DNA of 64,000 nt from Emticicia fluvialis. Its GTDB lineage: Bacteria; Bacteroidota; Bacteroidia; Cytophagales; Spirosomataceae. Both the position numbers and the translations under genes were made by a program. The notes below the pieces were generated by a model, which was not told where the DNA came from, ran no database searches, and was given only the letters and a program-made list of their open reading frames with translations. Numbering within the stretch: position 1 is the first letter of the stretch; each line of letters starts with the position of its first letter. Of this stretch, positions 1 through 9,924 are shown piece by piece. The stretch covers positions 248,001 through 312,000 of the forward strand of contig NZ_JANUSD010000003.1 in assembly GCF_024793945.1 (NCBI RefSeq). Reading direction: 5' to 3'.

Positions 1-1095
1 GGCCTGAACCAGCACGGCTGGACCTACATTAACATTGACGACGCCTGGCAGGGGCAGCGTGGCGGTGCATTAAACGCCATTCAGCCAAATGAGAAGTTTC
101 CGGAGTTCAGAAAAATGGTTGATTACATCCATTCGCTGGGTCTGAAAGTGGGCGTATATTCAACACCCATGATCACCAGTTATGCAGGATACATTGGCGG
201 CTCGTCAGATTACCCGAACGGCCGCATAACCGATTCCATCAAAAACAACAAAAGGGCGTTCAGGTACATAGGCAAATATACTTTTGAAGAGAACGACGCC
301 CGGCAAATGGCCGCATGGGGCATTGATTACCTGAAATATGACTGGCGGATTGACGTAAAAGCTGCTGAAAAAATGTCGGTGGCACTCAGAAACTCCGGCC
401 GGGATATTGTGTACAGTATTTCAAACTCTGCCCCCTTTGCCTATGCCAAAGACTGGGCAAGGCTCACCAACAGTTTCAGAACAGGCCCCGACATCCGCGA
501 TAGCTGGCTTAGCCTGTATCATTCAGCCTTTACGCTCGACAAATGGGCTCCCTACGGCGGCCGTGGCCACTGGCTTGACCCCGACATGATGATACTGGGG
601 AATGTAACCACGGGCTCTGCCCTGCACCCTACCCGCCTGACACCCGACGAGCAATACAGCCACGTGAGCCTTTTCAGTCTGCTTTCGGCGCCTTTACTGA
701 TTGGTTGCCCCATTGAGCAGCTCGATGCCTTCACGCTGAATCTGTTAACTAATGATGAAGTAATAGAAATAAACCAGGACCCTGCCGGAAAACCCGCCCG
801 GCTGGTAAAAGAAGAAAACGGCGTGCAAACCTGGGTGAAACCGCTGGCAGACGGCTCTTATGCCATCGGGCTGTTTAATATAGCCTACTATGGGCAAACA
901 CCGCAGTCTTATTTCAGATGGGACGATGAAAAAGCTATTCATTACAACCTTGATCTGAAGGCACTCGGGTTACAAGGCCGCTATCAGTTGAGAGACGTAT
1001 GGCGGCAGAAAAACCTGGGTGTTTTCAGTGGGGTTTATCCAGGCACTATTAACCATCATGGAGTGGTAATGCTCAGAATTTCGCCCGTAAAATAA
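1..1095 (+). CDS. GH27 alpha-galactosidase, 5' end cut by window
   Basis: The reading frame is open from base 1, so this is the C-terminal 364 codons of a secreted alpha-galactosidase that hydrolyses terminal alpha-galactosyl residues. The GH27 signature INIDDAW lies at the start of the visible part, followed by WGIDYLKYDW (the Asp of KYDW is the expected nucleophile) and RTGPDIRDSW (the expected acid/base region). The C-terminal beta-sandwich is present and the stop is at 1093-1095. The next gene begins 17 bp downstream and is a close paralogue over the whole visible length, with near-identical DNA stretches such as the one encoding LTPDEQYSHVSLFSLL. The pair is therefore a tandem duplication. 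Family assignment is firm; the substrate linkage is inferred from the family. Confidence 0.93.
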   Translation, partial: GLNQHGWTYINIDDAWQGQRGGALNAIQPNEKFPEFRKMVDYIHSLGLKVGVYSTPMITSYAGYIGGSSDYPNGRITDSIKNNKRAFRYIGKYTFEENDARQMAAWGIDYLKYDWRIDVKAAEKMSVALRNSGRDIVYSISNSAPFAYAKDWARLTNSFRTGPDIRDSWLSLYHSAFTLDKWAPYGGRGHWLDPDMMILGNVTTGSALHPTRLTPDEQYSHVSLFSLLSAPLLIGCPIEQLDAFTLNLLTNDEVIEINQDPAGKPARLVKEENGVQTWVKPLADGSYAIGLFNIAYYGQTPQSYFRWDDEKAIHYNLDLKALGLQGRYQLRDVWRQKNLGVFSGVYPGTINHHGVVMLRISPVK

Positions 1096-1112
1096 TCTAA
1101 CGACCCCCTACT

Positions 1113-3128
1113 ATGTTCAGAATAAATTTTTTCGCCTTAACCTTTACACTATTATGGTCTGCCGCCGGTTTTGCCCAGCAAACACAAACCATCTGGCTCG
1201 ACGACCTGCCGATTCAATCATTCTCTGAAGGACTCAGACCTGCTGTTGGCAAAAAAAACTATCAGGGAGATACGCTGCGCATCAACGGCCGCAGATACAG
1301 CCGCGGTATTGGTGCGCAGTCGCCCTGTGTGTTAGCCTTTGCATTGAATGGGCACGCCCGCAGTTTTACGGCCCTGATTGGAGCCGACGACATGGGCAAT
1401 AAAGACCTGCCCCTGACTTTTTATGTACTGGGCGACGGCAAAGTACTGTTTGAAAGCAAACCCATACGCATTGGAGACACCCCACAGCCTGTTTCGGTAA
1501 ATCTGCAGGGTATCAAACAACTCGGCTTGCTGGTTACCGACCCCGTTGGTGGCATTAATAACAAAAGAACTTATTGCAACTGGATAGACGCCCGGCTGGA
1601 AATGGCAGCCGGACATGCGCCGGAACACGTAATAACCCAAGGCGAAAAATATATACTTACTCCCAGGCCGTCGGCTAAGCCGCGTATCAATTCAGCCAGA
1701 TTATTTGGCGCAACACCCGGCAATCCGTTTTTATACACCATTGCCGCCACCGGGCAAAAACCGCTCAGCTTTGCGGCCAGCCCCTTACCAAATGGGCTTG
1801 TGCTAGACATCCGCACGGGTATCATTACCGGAAAAGTAACCCAAAAAGGAACCTATCAGACAACCATTTCGGCAAGTAATGCGCTGGGGGTATCTACCCG
1901 TAACTTAACCATTGTTATTGGCGATACCATTGCACTTACCCCACCCATTGGCTGGAATGGATGGAACTCGTGGGAGGCTAACATTGACCGCGAAAAAGTG
2001 ATGGCCTCTGCTGACGCGATGGTGAAATCGGGTCTGAAAGACCACGGCTGGACCTACATAAATATTGACGACGCCTGGCAGGGCGAACACAGCGGCCCAG
2101 AATCGGCCTTGCAACCGAACAGTAAGTTTCCGGACATGAAAGGCCTGTTTGACTACATCCATTCATTGGGGCTGAAAGCCGGGCTCTACTCAACCCCATA
2201 TATATCAAGCTATGGCGGATACGCCGGGGCATCGTCTGACTTTGAGAAAGGTGGCGAAAACCATGAGTCTATCATCGTAAACCGCCGGTCATTTAACCGC
2301 ATTGCCAAATACAGATTTGAAGAAGCAGATGCCCGGCAAATGGCAGCATGGGGGGTAGATTTTCTGAAATATGACTGGCGGATTGACGTAAACTCTGCCG
2401 AGAGAATGCGTAATGCACTCAACAAGTCGGGGCGTGATGTGGTCTTCAGCCTTTCAAATAATGCCCCTTTCGACAAAGTAAAAGATTGGGTGCGTACCTC
2501 AAATATGTACCGCACCGGGCCAGATATTAAAGACAGCTGGACAAGCCTTTATATGACTTCTTTCTCGCTCGACAAGTGGTCGCCGTATAGCGGGCATGGC
2601 CATTGGGCAGACCCCGACATGATGATTGTAGGCAAGGTAGCCATTGGCTCTGAGATGCACGATACCCGCCTGACACCCGACGAACAATACAGCCACGTGA
2701 GCTTGTTCAGCCTGCTGGCTGCCCCGCTGCTGATTGGCTGCCCCATTGAACAGCTGGACGATTTCACACTTAATCTGCTATCGAACGATGAAGTGATAGA
2801 AATTAATCAGGACCCGCTGGGCAAAGCTGCCCGGCTGATAGACAACAAAAACGGCGTTGAAATATGGAAAAAACCACTGGAAGACGGCTCTTTTGCCATT
2901 GGCCTTTTTTACACCGCCGACTTCGGCAAAAGTCCGGAGTCGTATTTTCACTGGGGTAACGAAAAACCCACCGTTTTCACCCTCAATCTGGCTGAAATAG
3001 GCCTGAGTGGCAACTATCAGCTTCGCGACGTCTGGCGGCAGAAAAACCTGGGGCGTTTCAGTAGTACTTATAAAACCCCCATCAGGCATCATGGGGTGGT
3101 GCTGCTACGGGCAACACCTGTCAAATAA
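1113..3128 (+). CDS. GH27 alpha-galactosidase with NPCBM and Ig-like modules
   Basis: This is a full-length, 671-residue secreted alpha-galactosidase. Residues 1-21 form a signal peptide ending GFAQQ. Residues about 25-165 look like an NPCBM/NEW2 galactose-binding-like module (IWLDDLPIQS, RYSRGIGAQSP, IGADD). Residues about 190-270 form a putative-Ig (He_PIG) module (LSFAASPLPNGL, GIITGKVTQKGTY). The catalytic barrel follows from PPIGWNGWNSW, with INIDDAW, FLKYDW (nucleophile Asp) and RTGPDIKDSW (acid/base). It lies in the same-strand run of glycan enzymes, 17 bp after its paralogue and 29 bp before the next gene, so co-transcription is likely. No anomaly was seen. Confidence 0.95.
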   Translation: MFRINFFALTFTLLWSAAGFAQQTQTIWLDDLPIQSFSEGLRPAVGKKNYQGDTLRINGRRYSRGIGAQSPCVLAFALNGHARSFTALIGADDMGNKDLPLTFYVLGDGKVLFESKPIRIGDTPQPVSVNLQGIKQLGLLVTDPVGGINNKRTYCNWIDARLEMAAGHAPEHVITQGEKYILTPRPSAKPRINSARLFGATPGNPFLYTIAATGQKPLSFAASPLPNGLVLDIRTGIITGKVTQKGTYQTTISASNALGVSTRNLTIVIGDTIALTPPIGWNGWNSWEANIDREKVMASADAMVKSGLKDHGWTYINIDDAWQGEHSGPESALQPNSKFPDMKGLFDYIHSLGLKAGLYSTPYISSYGGYAGASSDFEKGGENHESIIVNRRSFNRIAKYRFEEADARQMAAWGVDFLKYDWRIDVNSAERMRNALNKSGRDVVFSLSNNAPFDKVKDWVRTSNMYRTGPDIKDSWTSLYMTSFSLDKWSPYSGHGHWADPDMMIVGKVAIGSEMHDTRLTPDEQYSHVSLFSLLAAPLLIGCPIEQLDDFTLNLLSNDEVIEINQDPLGKAARLIDNKNGVEIWKKPLEDGSFAIGLFYTADFGKSPESYFHWGNEKPTVFTLNLAEIGLSGNYQLRDVWRQKNLGRFSSTYKTPIRHHGVVLLRATPVK

Positions 3129-3157
3129 TTTTATATATCTATTAATCGGCAGGCATA

Positions 3158-4699
3158 ATGAGCAAAACAATTTTCATACTGGCTTTCGTGCTGGGTTTCA
3201 TCAGCACAAAGGCACAGCAAAGCAGCCCCTTATATAACAAAAGGTTTACTTACAAAACCCTTTCTGCCTATCAGAAAAAACTGTTTGATACTTTTCTGAA
3301 CAGCGAAATACCCCCCGGTGTAAAGGCAGAAACCACGCTGACAGACCATGCCAGCCTGCGCTCAAAAACCAGAGTGGCACAGGCACTGCTGTTTAGAAAC
3401 GCACCCGGCGACATTGAACAGGCAAAGGTTATTTTGAAATGGATTTTGCAAAACCAGTATCAGGACGAAACCTCTGAACTGTATGGCATCTGGAAAACCT
3501 CAGTGCTGAACGACAGATTCGATAAAAACTGGCGGGAGTTTATCGGCTGCGACCTCATCATCATCCGTCAGAAATACAGACACCTGCTGCCTGCCGACAT
3601 GCTGAAAGACATAGATACAGGGCTGCTGCACGCGGCAAAGGGCGCTTTTAAAAGAAACGTAGGCGCCGACTACACCAATATATCTATCATGAGTGCCTTT
3701 CTGATGGAATACACAGGCACTGCCCTGGGTATAGATTACCTGCAAAAAGCAGGGGTGGCCAAGGCCCAAGCCATATTCAGTCTGTATCAGGCTCACAAAA
3801 CTTTCAGCGAATACAATTCGCCTACTTATTATGGCGTAAACCTGATTGGCCTGGCCTTATGGCGAGAAATGTCATTTTCGAAAGAACTGCGCGAAATGGC
3901 GCATTCGCTTGAAAAAGATTTCTGGCAGGAAATTGTGCTGTTCTATAACCCTGTGCTAAAGAACATGGCCGGGCCGTATTTCAGAGGCTATGGCATGGAA
4001 ATGACCCGCTACTTGTCTATCACCGGAATCTGGATTGCGCTGGCAGTTGACAACGAAGCGCTGGCGCCGATACCTGCCGGAATAGGCCGCAAATATGGCG
4101 AAATGAGCAACCTCAGCACTATTTTTCATCTGGGGCTGTCAATACCTGTTGCGGCGCTTCAATCCATGAAAGCCCAATCGTTTCCGGTATTTGTAAACAG
4201 AGATGTACCAAATAATTACACCGGAGACAGTATCAAAGCCGTAAGTGCTGCCATCTATAAGAACTGGATGATGGGCGCCATGTGGGGCAATAAGCGCGTA
4301 TGGGAACAAATAAAGACCGGAACCATACACTGGAAAAATACCAGCGGCACAACCGGATGGCTGGCCATACAGGGCGACGGCCACACCAATTTAAAAACCA
4401 CCCGCACCACCATGCAGATTTTCAGCAGCAGCCCGGAGGCGCATCAGCTTGAAGTGCTGGTTTACAGCCCGGCTACGCTGCCCGACCATTTTATGAAACA
4501 GAACTGGAACTTATCGGGTTTTGCAATGCAGGTAAAAACCAGCCTGAAGGTATTGAACATAGAAAAAACAGACCCCAAAACGGCCGAGAAAAAATATGCC
4601 ATAGCAGACGACGTACCGTTTTTCTATAAAATAACGTATGAGGTGCCTGCCATGCAGAAACTGACACAACCCATCATTGAAATAACACCCGGAAAATAA
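3158..4699 (+). CDS. secreted protein of unknown function in glycan-enzyme cluster
   Basis: A 513-residue protein with a signal peptide (MSKTIFILAFVLGFISTKAQ). I do not recognise the family. The mature part is rich in helices and aromatic residues (NWREFIGCDLI, YNSPTYYGVNLIGLALWREM, GPYFRGYGMEMTRYLSI), a texture resembling the alpha/alpha-toroid folds of polysaccharide lyases and heparinase-like enzymes. The C-terminal 120 residues look beta-rich (TSGTTGWLAIQGDGHTN, QLEVLVYSPATLP). It sits 29 bp after the GH27 gene and 26 bp before the Gfo/Idh gene on the same strand, so a role in saccharide processing is plausible but is inference. The lyase-like fold is only a suggestion. Confidence 0.75.
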   Translation: MSKTIFILAFVLGFISTKAQQSSPLYNKRFTYKTLSAYQKKLFDTFLNSEIPPGVKAETTLTDHASLRSKTRVAQALLFRNAPGDIEQAKVILKWILQNQYQDETSELYGIWKTSVLNDRFDKNWREFIGCDLIIIRQKYRHLLPADMLKDIDTGLLHAAKGAFKRNVGADYTNISIMSAFLMEYTGTALGIDYLQKAGVAKAQAIFSLYQAHKTFSEYNSPTYYGVNLIGLALWREMSFSKELREMAHSLEKDFWQEIVLFYNPVLKNMAGPYFRGYGMEMTRYLSITGIWIALAVDNEALAPIPAGIGRKYGEMSNLSTIFHLGLSIPVAALQSMKAQSFPVFVNRDVPNNYTGDSIKAVSAAIYKNWMMGAMWGNKRVWEQIKTGTIHWKNTSGTTGWLAIQGDGHTNLKTTRTTMQIFSSSPEAHQLEVLVYSPATLPDHFMKQNWNLSGFAMQVKTSLKVLNIEKTDPKTAEKKYAIADDVPFFYKITYEVPAMQKLTQPIIEITPGK

Positions 4700-4725
4700 T
4701 TTATTCAACCCTACATTATATAAAA

Positions 4726-6051
4726 ATGAGTTCTCGCAGAAATTTTATCAGAAACACTGCCGCAACACTAGGCGGATTAGGTTTAATGGAATTGTTGCCC
4801 CTTGAAGCGCTGGCATCTATCAGAAAAAAAGTTGCCCCCAGCGACAGAATCAACGTGGGCCTGATTGGGGTAAAAAACCAGGGCTTTAATAACATAAGGG
4901 CATTTCTGAAAATAAATGAAATTAACCTGACAGCCATTTGTGATGTAGACGACGAACAACTGGATAAACGCAAAGCCGACCTGAGCAAGGCGGGTTTCCC
5001 GAATCTGAAAGTATATAAAGACTACCGCAAAATGCTGGAAGACAAAGAGCTGGATGCCGTGCTGGTAGCCACACCAGACCACTGGCATTGCCTGCAACTG
5101 GTTGACAGCCTGTCGGCCGGTAAGCACGTATATGTAGAAAAACCAGTGGCCAACTCTATTGCCGAAGCCAAAGCTATGGTACGCGCCGTTGAGGCGTCGG
5201 GCAAGGTAGTGCAGGTAAACCAGTGGCAACGCAGCCAGAAACACTTTAAAGACGCCGTTGCGTTTGTAAAATCGGGCCAGTTGGGTACCATCATCAATAC
5301 CAAAACCTGGATGTACCGCGGCACTACTCCCCTGCCCAATGTGGCCAACGGCCCCGTGCCTGCAGGTGTAGACTATGATATGTGGCTGGGCCCGGCACTT
5401 AAAAGGCCATTTAATGCCAACCGGTTTCATTACGAGTTCAGGTGGTTCTGGGACTACGCCGGTGGCCTAATGTGCGACTGGGGCGTGCACCTGATAGACA
5501 TTGTTTTGTGGGGCATGGGCGCCAGCGAGCCGCTGTCGGTATCGTCGGTAGGTGGTAAAAGGCTTTTCCCAGACGACCCGCGCGAAACACCGGATTACAT
5601 TCATGTAACGTATGACTTCGGCTCATTCTCTAACACCTGGGAACACTACATGGGCATTGGTGCCGGGCAATATGGCAAAGGCCACGGCATTGCGTTTATT
5701 GGCACCAAAGGAACCCTGGTAGTAACCCGCAACGGCTGGGAGGTAATACCTGAAAAAGACGGTAAGGGATTCAGGATGGAGGCCGTTCCGTTGATTGAGA
5801 AGTCTGACAACGGGCTGGAACTACACGCCAGAAACTTTGTGGACGTAATGAAAAACGGCAAACCTGAACAACTGGCCTGCCCTATACACGCCGGAGCCAC
5901 CGTGGCCATTAATGCACACATGGGTAACGTATCGCTCAGAAGCGGCGACAGAATCCATTGGGATGCCGCCAAAGGAAAATTTGACAACAAAAAGGCCAAC
6001 GCGCTTATAAAACCAACCTACCATAATGGTTTTGTATTCCCAAAAGTTTAA
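4726..6051 (+). CDS. Tat-exported Gfo/Idh/MocA family oxidoreductase
   Basis: A 441-residue NAD(P)-dependent sugar oxidoreductase. The N-terminus SSRRNFIRNTAA followed by a hydrophobic stretch is a twin-arginine signal, implying export already folded with cofactor. The Rossmann start is INVGLIGVKNQG (about 38-49), and the family hallmark EKPVA follows ATPDHWHC. The DWGVHLIDIVLWGMG stretch is typical of periplasmic Bacteroidota members. These enzymes oxidise sugar hydroxyls, often to 3-keto sugars. The DUF1080 gene at 12369-13148, a family that cleaves 3-keto glycosides, makes that reaction a reasonable guess here. The exact substrate cannot be read from sequence. Confidence 0.92.
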   Translation: MSSRRNFIRNTAATLGGLGLMELLPLEALASIRKKVAPSDRINVGLIGVKNQGFNNIRAFLKINEINLTAICDVDDEQLDKRKADLSKAGFPNLKVYKDYRKMLEDKELDAVLVATPDHWHCLQLVDSLSAGKHVYVEKPVANSIAEAKAMVRAVEASGKVVQVNQWQRSQKHFKDAVAFVKSGQLGTIINTKTWMYRGTTPLPNVANGPVPAGVDYDMWLGPALKRPFNANRFHYEFRWFWDYAGGLMCDWGVHLIDIVLWGMGASEPLSVSSVGGKRLFPDDPRETPDYIHVTYDFGSFSNTWEHYMGIGAGQYGKGHGIAFIGTKGTLVVTRNGWEVIPEKDGKGFRMEAVPLIEKSDNGLELHARNFVDVMKNGKPEQLACPIHAGATVAINAHMGNVSLRSGDRIHWDAAKGKFDNKKANALIKPTYHNGFVFPKV

Positions 6052-6105
6052 ATTTCGGGTGATATAGATTTGTTCAGTTTTTTCAATCAATCCACCCTTA
6101 ATTGC

Positions 6106-8373
6106 ATGAGAAGCCTAGCGCCCGCCATTCTGTTATTATTATTATTTTTTGAAGCCCGCTGTCAGGAACCTTTTCGCTTGCGGACGGATAAGCTGCTGAA
6201 TACTCATCAGGTTTACCAAAGGGGCTTTCTGGTCGACATACCGCTTGATTCGGCCCTAAAACAGCAAAAACGCTATCAGTTTGCCTATATAAGCAACCCA
6301 AACCCGGTATTAAGCTGGGAAACACCCCGGGAGGCCGGCGGCGTAAATGCCTGCCAGATTCTGGCAGCAACTGATGCCCGCCTGCTGCAAAGCAACCGTG
6401 CCGACTTGTGGGATTCGCAAAAAATCAGTTCCCGTAAAAATCAGGTGGTTTATCAGGGCAAACCGCTTAGACCCGGCACCATTATTTACTGGAAAGTGCG
6501 CACCTGGAACCAAAAAGGCGTAGCCACGGCCTATTCGGCAACAGCAGCCTTTTATCTGAGCGAACCTGACGCCGCCGAGCCATTTGCCCACCAGCCGCTG
6601 GTAGCAGAAATGCAAAAACCCCGGCAGATAATAAAAACCACGGCAAACAGCTATTTTTTTGACTTCGGGAAAGATGCACTGGCGCAGATATCTTTGCACC
6701 TGACAAGCCCTGTAACTGATTCAATCTGGATTGAAGTGGGCGAAGCATTGGAAAAACCCGGTGTAATAAACAAAAACGCCGGTAGAAACATCCGCTATCA
6801 TCAACAAAGAATATGGGTGAAGGCCGGTACGCACAGCTACGTGATAAACTGGCTACCCAACGAAAAACGGAATAGCCGGAATCCGGTTCAGATGCCCGCT
6901 TATATAGGCGAGGTGTATCCTTTCAGGTATTTGAGCTTGCATAACTTTCAGGGCAGCATCAACCCGCAATCAGTACAAAGAAAAATAGTTTTTTATCCGT
7001 TTGATGAAACCGCTTCTTCATTCAGCTCGGCAGATACGGTACTGAACCAGATATGGGACCTCTGCAAATATTCAATGAAAGCCACCAGCTTTACCGGTTA
7101 TTATGTAGACGGCGACCGCGAGCGGGTTCCTTACGAGGCCGATGCGCTGATTAATCAGTTGTCGCACTATGCGGTTGATGCCGAATACAGCATTGGCAGG
7201 CGGTCGATGAATTACCTTATTTACCACCCTACCTGGCCCACCGAATGGAGCCTGCAAAATGTATTGATAGCCTGGAACGATTATCAATACACAGGCGATG
7301 ACCTGCTGCTCAGAAAATACTACACCGAACTGCAGCACAAAATACTGATGCCACTTGCCGGTCCGGACGGCCTGATAAGCACCCGAACCAATAAACAAAC
7401 TGATGATTTTCTGAAGACCATTCATATAACCGCCACGTTTGATAACCGCCGCGGCCTGCATGACAACGTAGACTGGCCTCAAACCGGCGACTACATTGGT
7501 AATGAAAAAGAATATAAAGGAGAAACCGATGGCTTTGTGTACAATACCTATAACGCGGTTATTAACGCCTATTATTACCGTAATCTGGTATTGATGAGCC
7601 AGATAGCCGCCATACTGGGCAAAACAGCCGACGCACAATTGTATGCCACTAAAGCAGCAGCAGTTTCGGGCGCTTTTCTGAAAACGTTTCAGGATACCCG
7701 CACGGGGTTAATAAAAGACGGCGACAGCACCAGCCACACCTCATTACATGCCAATATGTTTGCACTGGCCTTTGGGCTGGTGCCGCCAAAAGACAAGGCA
7801 AAGGTGGTGCAGTTTATTAAAACCCGCAAAATGGCTTGCAGCGTATATGGCGCGCAGTTTCTGATGGACGCCCTCTATGAAGCCGGAGAAGCAGACTATG
7901 CCCTGCAACTGCTGACATCAACCGCACAGCGCAGTTGGTATAACATGATAAGGGTGGGCTCTACCATTACACTGGAAGCCTGGGACAAAGTCTATAAGCC
8001 TAATCTGGACTGGAACCACGCCTGGGGCGCAGCGCCGGGTAATGTTATTGTGCGGAAGCTGATGGGGGTAGAACCCCTTGACCCCGGTTTTAGTACTTTC
8101 AGCATAAAACCACAGCCGGGCAGCCTGGCATGGGCATCGCTTAAAACCCCTACCCTCAAGGGGCCTGTGCAGGTTTCTTTCAATAGAACCGCCACTGTAT
8201 TTACCATGAAAGCAGAGGTACCCGGCGGCACTAAAGCCATGATTTACATACCTGCCGATAAAACCAAAAAGCAGCTGAGCATTAACGGGCAACCAAGCCG
8301 CATAAAACCCGGTAACGGTTATTATTTAATACCCAATGCAGGCCCCGGCCACTATACATTTGAACTGAAGTAA
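6106..8373 (+). CDS. GH78 alpha-L-rhamnosidase
   Basis: A secreted 755-residue alpha-L-rhamnosidase. I chose the ATG at 6106 because it opens directly on a signal peptide (MRSLAPAILLLLLFFEARCQ); an upstream TTG at 6070 adds only 12 residues. Residues about 20-290 form N-terminal beta domains. The (alpha/alpha)6 catalytic barrel starts near SFSSADTVLNQIWDLCKYS and carries the GH78 acidic motif VDGDRERVPYEAD. Further barrel motifs are DNVDWPQTGDY and TITLEAWDKVYKP, and the C-terminal beta domain starts near GAAPGNVIVRKLMG. The stop overlaps the next possible start (TAATG at 8371-8375), pointing to an operon with the sulfatase. It releases terminal rhamnose from pectic or other plant or algal glycans. 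Confidence 0.93.
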   Translation: MRSLAPAILLLLLFFEARCQEPFRLRTDKLLNTHQVYQRGFLVDIPLDSALKQQKRYQFAYISNPNPVLSWETPREAGGVNACQILAATDARLLQSNRADLWDSQKISSRKNQVVYQGKPLRPGTIIYWKVRTWNQKGVATAYSATAAFYLSEPDAAEPFAHQPLVAEMQKPRQIIKTTANSYFFDFGKDALAQISLHLTSPVTDSIWIEVGEALEKPGVINKNAGRNIRYHQQRIWVKAGTHSYVINWLPNEKRNSRNPVQMPAYIGEVYPFRYLSLHNFQGSINPQSVQRKIVFYPFDETASSFSSADTVLNQIWDLCKYSMKATSFTGYYVDGDRERVPYEADALINQLSHYAVDAEYSIGRRSMNYLIYHPTWPTEWSLQNVLIAWNDYQYTGDDLLLRKYYTELQHKILMPLAGPDGLISTRTNKQTDDFLKTIHITATFDNRRGLHDNVDWPQTGDYIGNEKEYKGETDGFVYNTYNAVINAYYYRNLVLMSQIAAILGKTADAQLYATKAAAVSGAFLKTFQDTRTGLIKDGDSTSHTSLHANMFALAFGLVPPKDKAKVVQFIKTRKMACSVYGAQFLMDALYEAGEADYALQLLTSTAQRSWYNMIRVGSTITLEAWDKVYKPNLDWNHAWGAAPGNVIVRKLMGVEPLDPGFSTFSIKPQPGSLAWASLKTPTLKGPVQVSFNRTATVFTMKAEVPGGTKAMIYIPADKTKKQLSINGQPSRIKPGNGYYLIPNAGPGHYTFELK

Positions 8374-8399
8374 TGCAACAAGAATCATTTTTTCTGACC

Positions 8400-9911
8400 A
8401 TGAATAAAAAAAACACCCTCTGCACCCTGCTATGCTTTTTTGTGCTGTCGGCAGGTTTTGCGCAGAAACCCAACATAGTTTATATACTGGCTGACGATCT
8501 GGGTATCGGCGACGTATCATCCTACAACCCTAATGGTAAAATTTATACCGAAAACATTGATAAACTGGCGCAATCGGGGGTTCGGTTTACTGATGCCCAC
8601 ACTACCTCGGCTGTTTGCACCCCTACCCGATACAGTATTATGACAGGCCGTTACAACTGGCGCACCACCATGAAAAAAGGAGTGTTGCACGGTTACGATA
8701 CCCCATTGATAGACCCAAAACGCGAAACTGTGGCATCTTACCTTAAAAAGCAGGGCTATAAAACGGGTATGGTGGGCAAATGGCACCTGGGCATGACCTG
8801 GGGCAACATTGAAGCAGGCGAAAAAAAGGTGGATTTCAGCAAGCAGGTGCGTAACAGCCCGAACAGCAACGGTTTCGACTACTCGTTCATTATTCCTGCG
8901 TCGTTAGATATGCCCCCTTATGCCTACGTAGAAAACGGCTTCTGTACGGCTATACCCAAAGATACCTGCGAAGGCCGCAAAGGCATTGAGCTGTTCAGGG
9001 CTGGCATAAGCGCCCCCGATTTTAAACCGGAAGATGTAATTGGCAGGTTTACAGAAAAGGCGCTGTCGTTCATCAACCAGAACGCCAATAAAGAAAAACC
9101 CTTCTTTTTGTATTTTCCGCTGGCCGCGCCGCATACACCTGTGCTACCCATCGGCGATTTTGTGGGCAAAAGCAAGGTGTCTCCGTATGGAGATTTTGTA
9201 CTGATGGTAGATGACGTGGTAAAACAGGTAGTGGCTACCCTGAAAAAGAACGGTATTTACGACAACACCATTATTGTTTTTACGTCAGATAACGGCTTTG
9301 CCAATTCGGCCAACCTGCAGGCGCAACTATCAAAAGGGCATAATCCGTCTATAGATTACCGCGGGCTGAAAACCGATATTTACGAAGGTGGCCACCGTGT
9401 GCCGTTTATTGTTCATTGGGGCAAGGTAGTAAAAACCGGAAAAGTGTCAGATCAGTTGCTTTGCAGTACCGATTTTTTCAGAACCGTAGCCGAGCTGAAC
9501 AAAACCAGCCTGAAAGACAACGTGGCCGAAGACAGCTACAGTTTTTTAAGCGAATTAACAGGCCGTAAACCAACCCATGCCCCGCGTGCTTCGGTTATTC
9601 ATCATTCGTCTAACGGATATTTTGCTATCAGAAAAGGTAAATGGAAACTCATTATGTGTTCGCACTCGGGCGGCAATGGCAAACCCAAAGAAGACAGCGA
9701 AGAAGCAAAAGCTTTACCGCCGATTCAGCTCTATGACCTGTCGACAGACATAGCAGAAACCCGGAATGTGTACGCCGCACACCCTGAAGTAGTAAAAGAA
9801 CTGACCGCCCTGCTTACCAAAAATGTAAAAGATGGCCGAAGCACACAAGGTAAAATACAAACCAACGACGGCCCTGCCTACTGGAGCCAGCTTACCTGGC
9901 TGGGTAAATAA
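8400..9911 (+). CDS. S1-family sulfatase (arylsulfatase type)
   Basis: A 503-residue secreted sulfatase. The ATG at 8400 starts a clean signal peptide ending SAGFAQ; a coupled ATG at 8373 (TAATG with the previous stop) would add nine residues and cannot be excluded. The sulfatase signature VCTPTRYSIMTGRY contains the CxPxR core, so Cys73 should be converted to formylglycine by an FGE or anSME enzyme that is not in this window. Metal ligands appear in ILADDLG near the N-terminus and in FTSDNGF. GKWHLG and the C-terminal LYDLSTDIAETRNV are also typical. Presence in this block suggests the target glycan is sulfated, which is inference. Confidence 0.94.
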   Translation: MNKKNTLCTLLCFFVLSAGFAQKPNIVYILADDLGIGDVSSYNPNGKIYTENIDKLAQSGVRFTDAHTTSAVCTPTRYSIMTGRYNWRTTMKKGVLHGYDTPLIDPKRETVASYLKKQGYKTGMVGKWHLGMTWGNIEAGEKKVDFSKQVRNSPNSNGFDYSFIIPASLDMPPYAYVENGFCTAIPKDTCEGRKGIELFRAGISAPDFKPEDVIGRFTEKALSFINQNANKEKPFFLYFPLAAPHTPVLPIGDFVGKSKVSPYGDFVLMVDDVVKQVVATLKKNGIYDNTIIVFTSDNGFANSANLQAQLSKGHNPSIDYRGLKTDIYEGGHRVPFIVHWGKVVKTGKVSDQLLCSTDFFRTVAELNKTSLKDNVAEDSYSFLSELTGRKPTHAPRASVIHHSSNGYFAIRKGKWKLIMCSHSGGNGKPKEDSEEAKALPPIQLYDLSTDIAETRNVYAAHPEVVKELTALLTKNVKDGRSTQGKIQTNDGPAYWSQLTWLGK

Positions 9912-9924
9912 TATAGATTGAAAA

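Noticed and set aside
4783..5430. 215-codon minus-strand frame opposite the Gfo/Idh gene
   Set aside because: Antisense shadow caused by the sequence bias of the real gene; no domain recognised.
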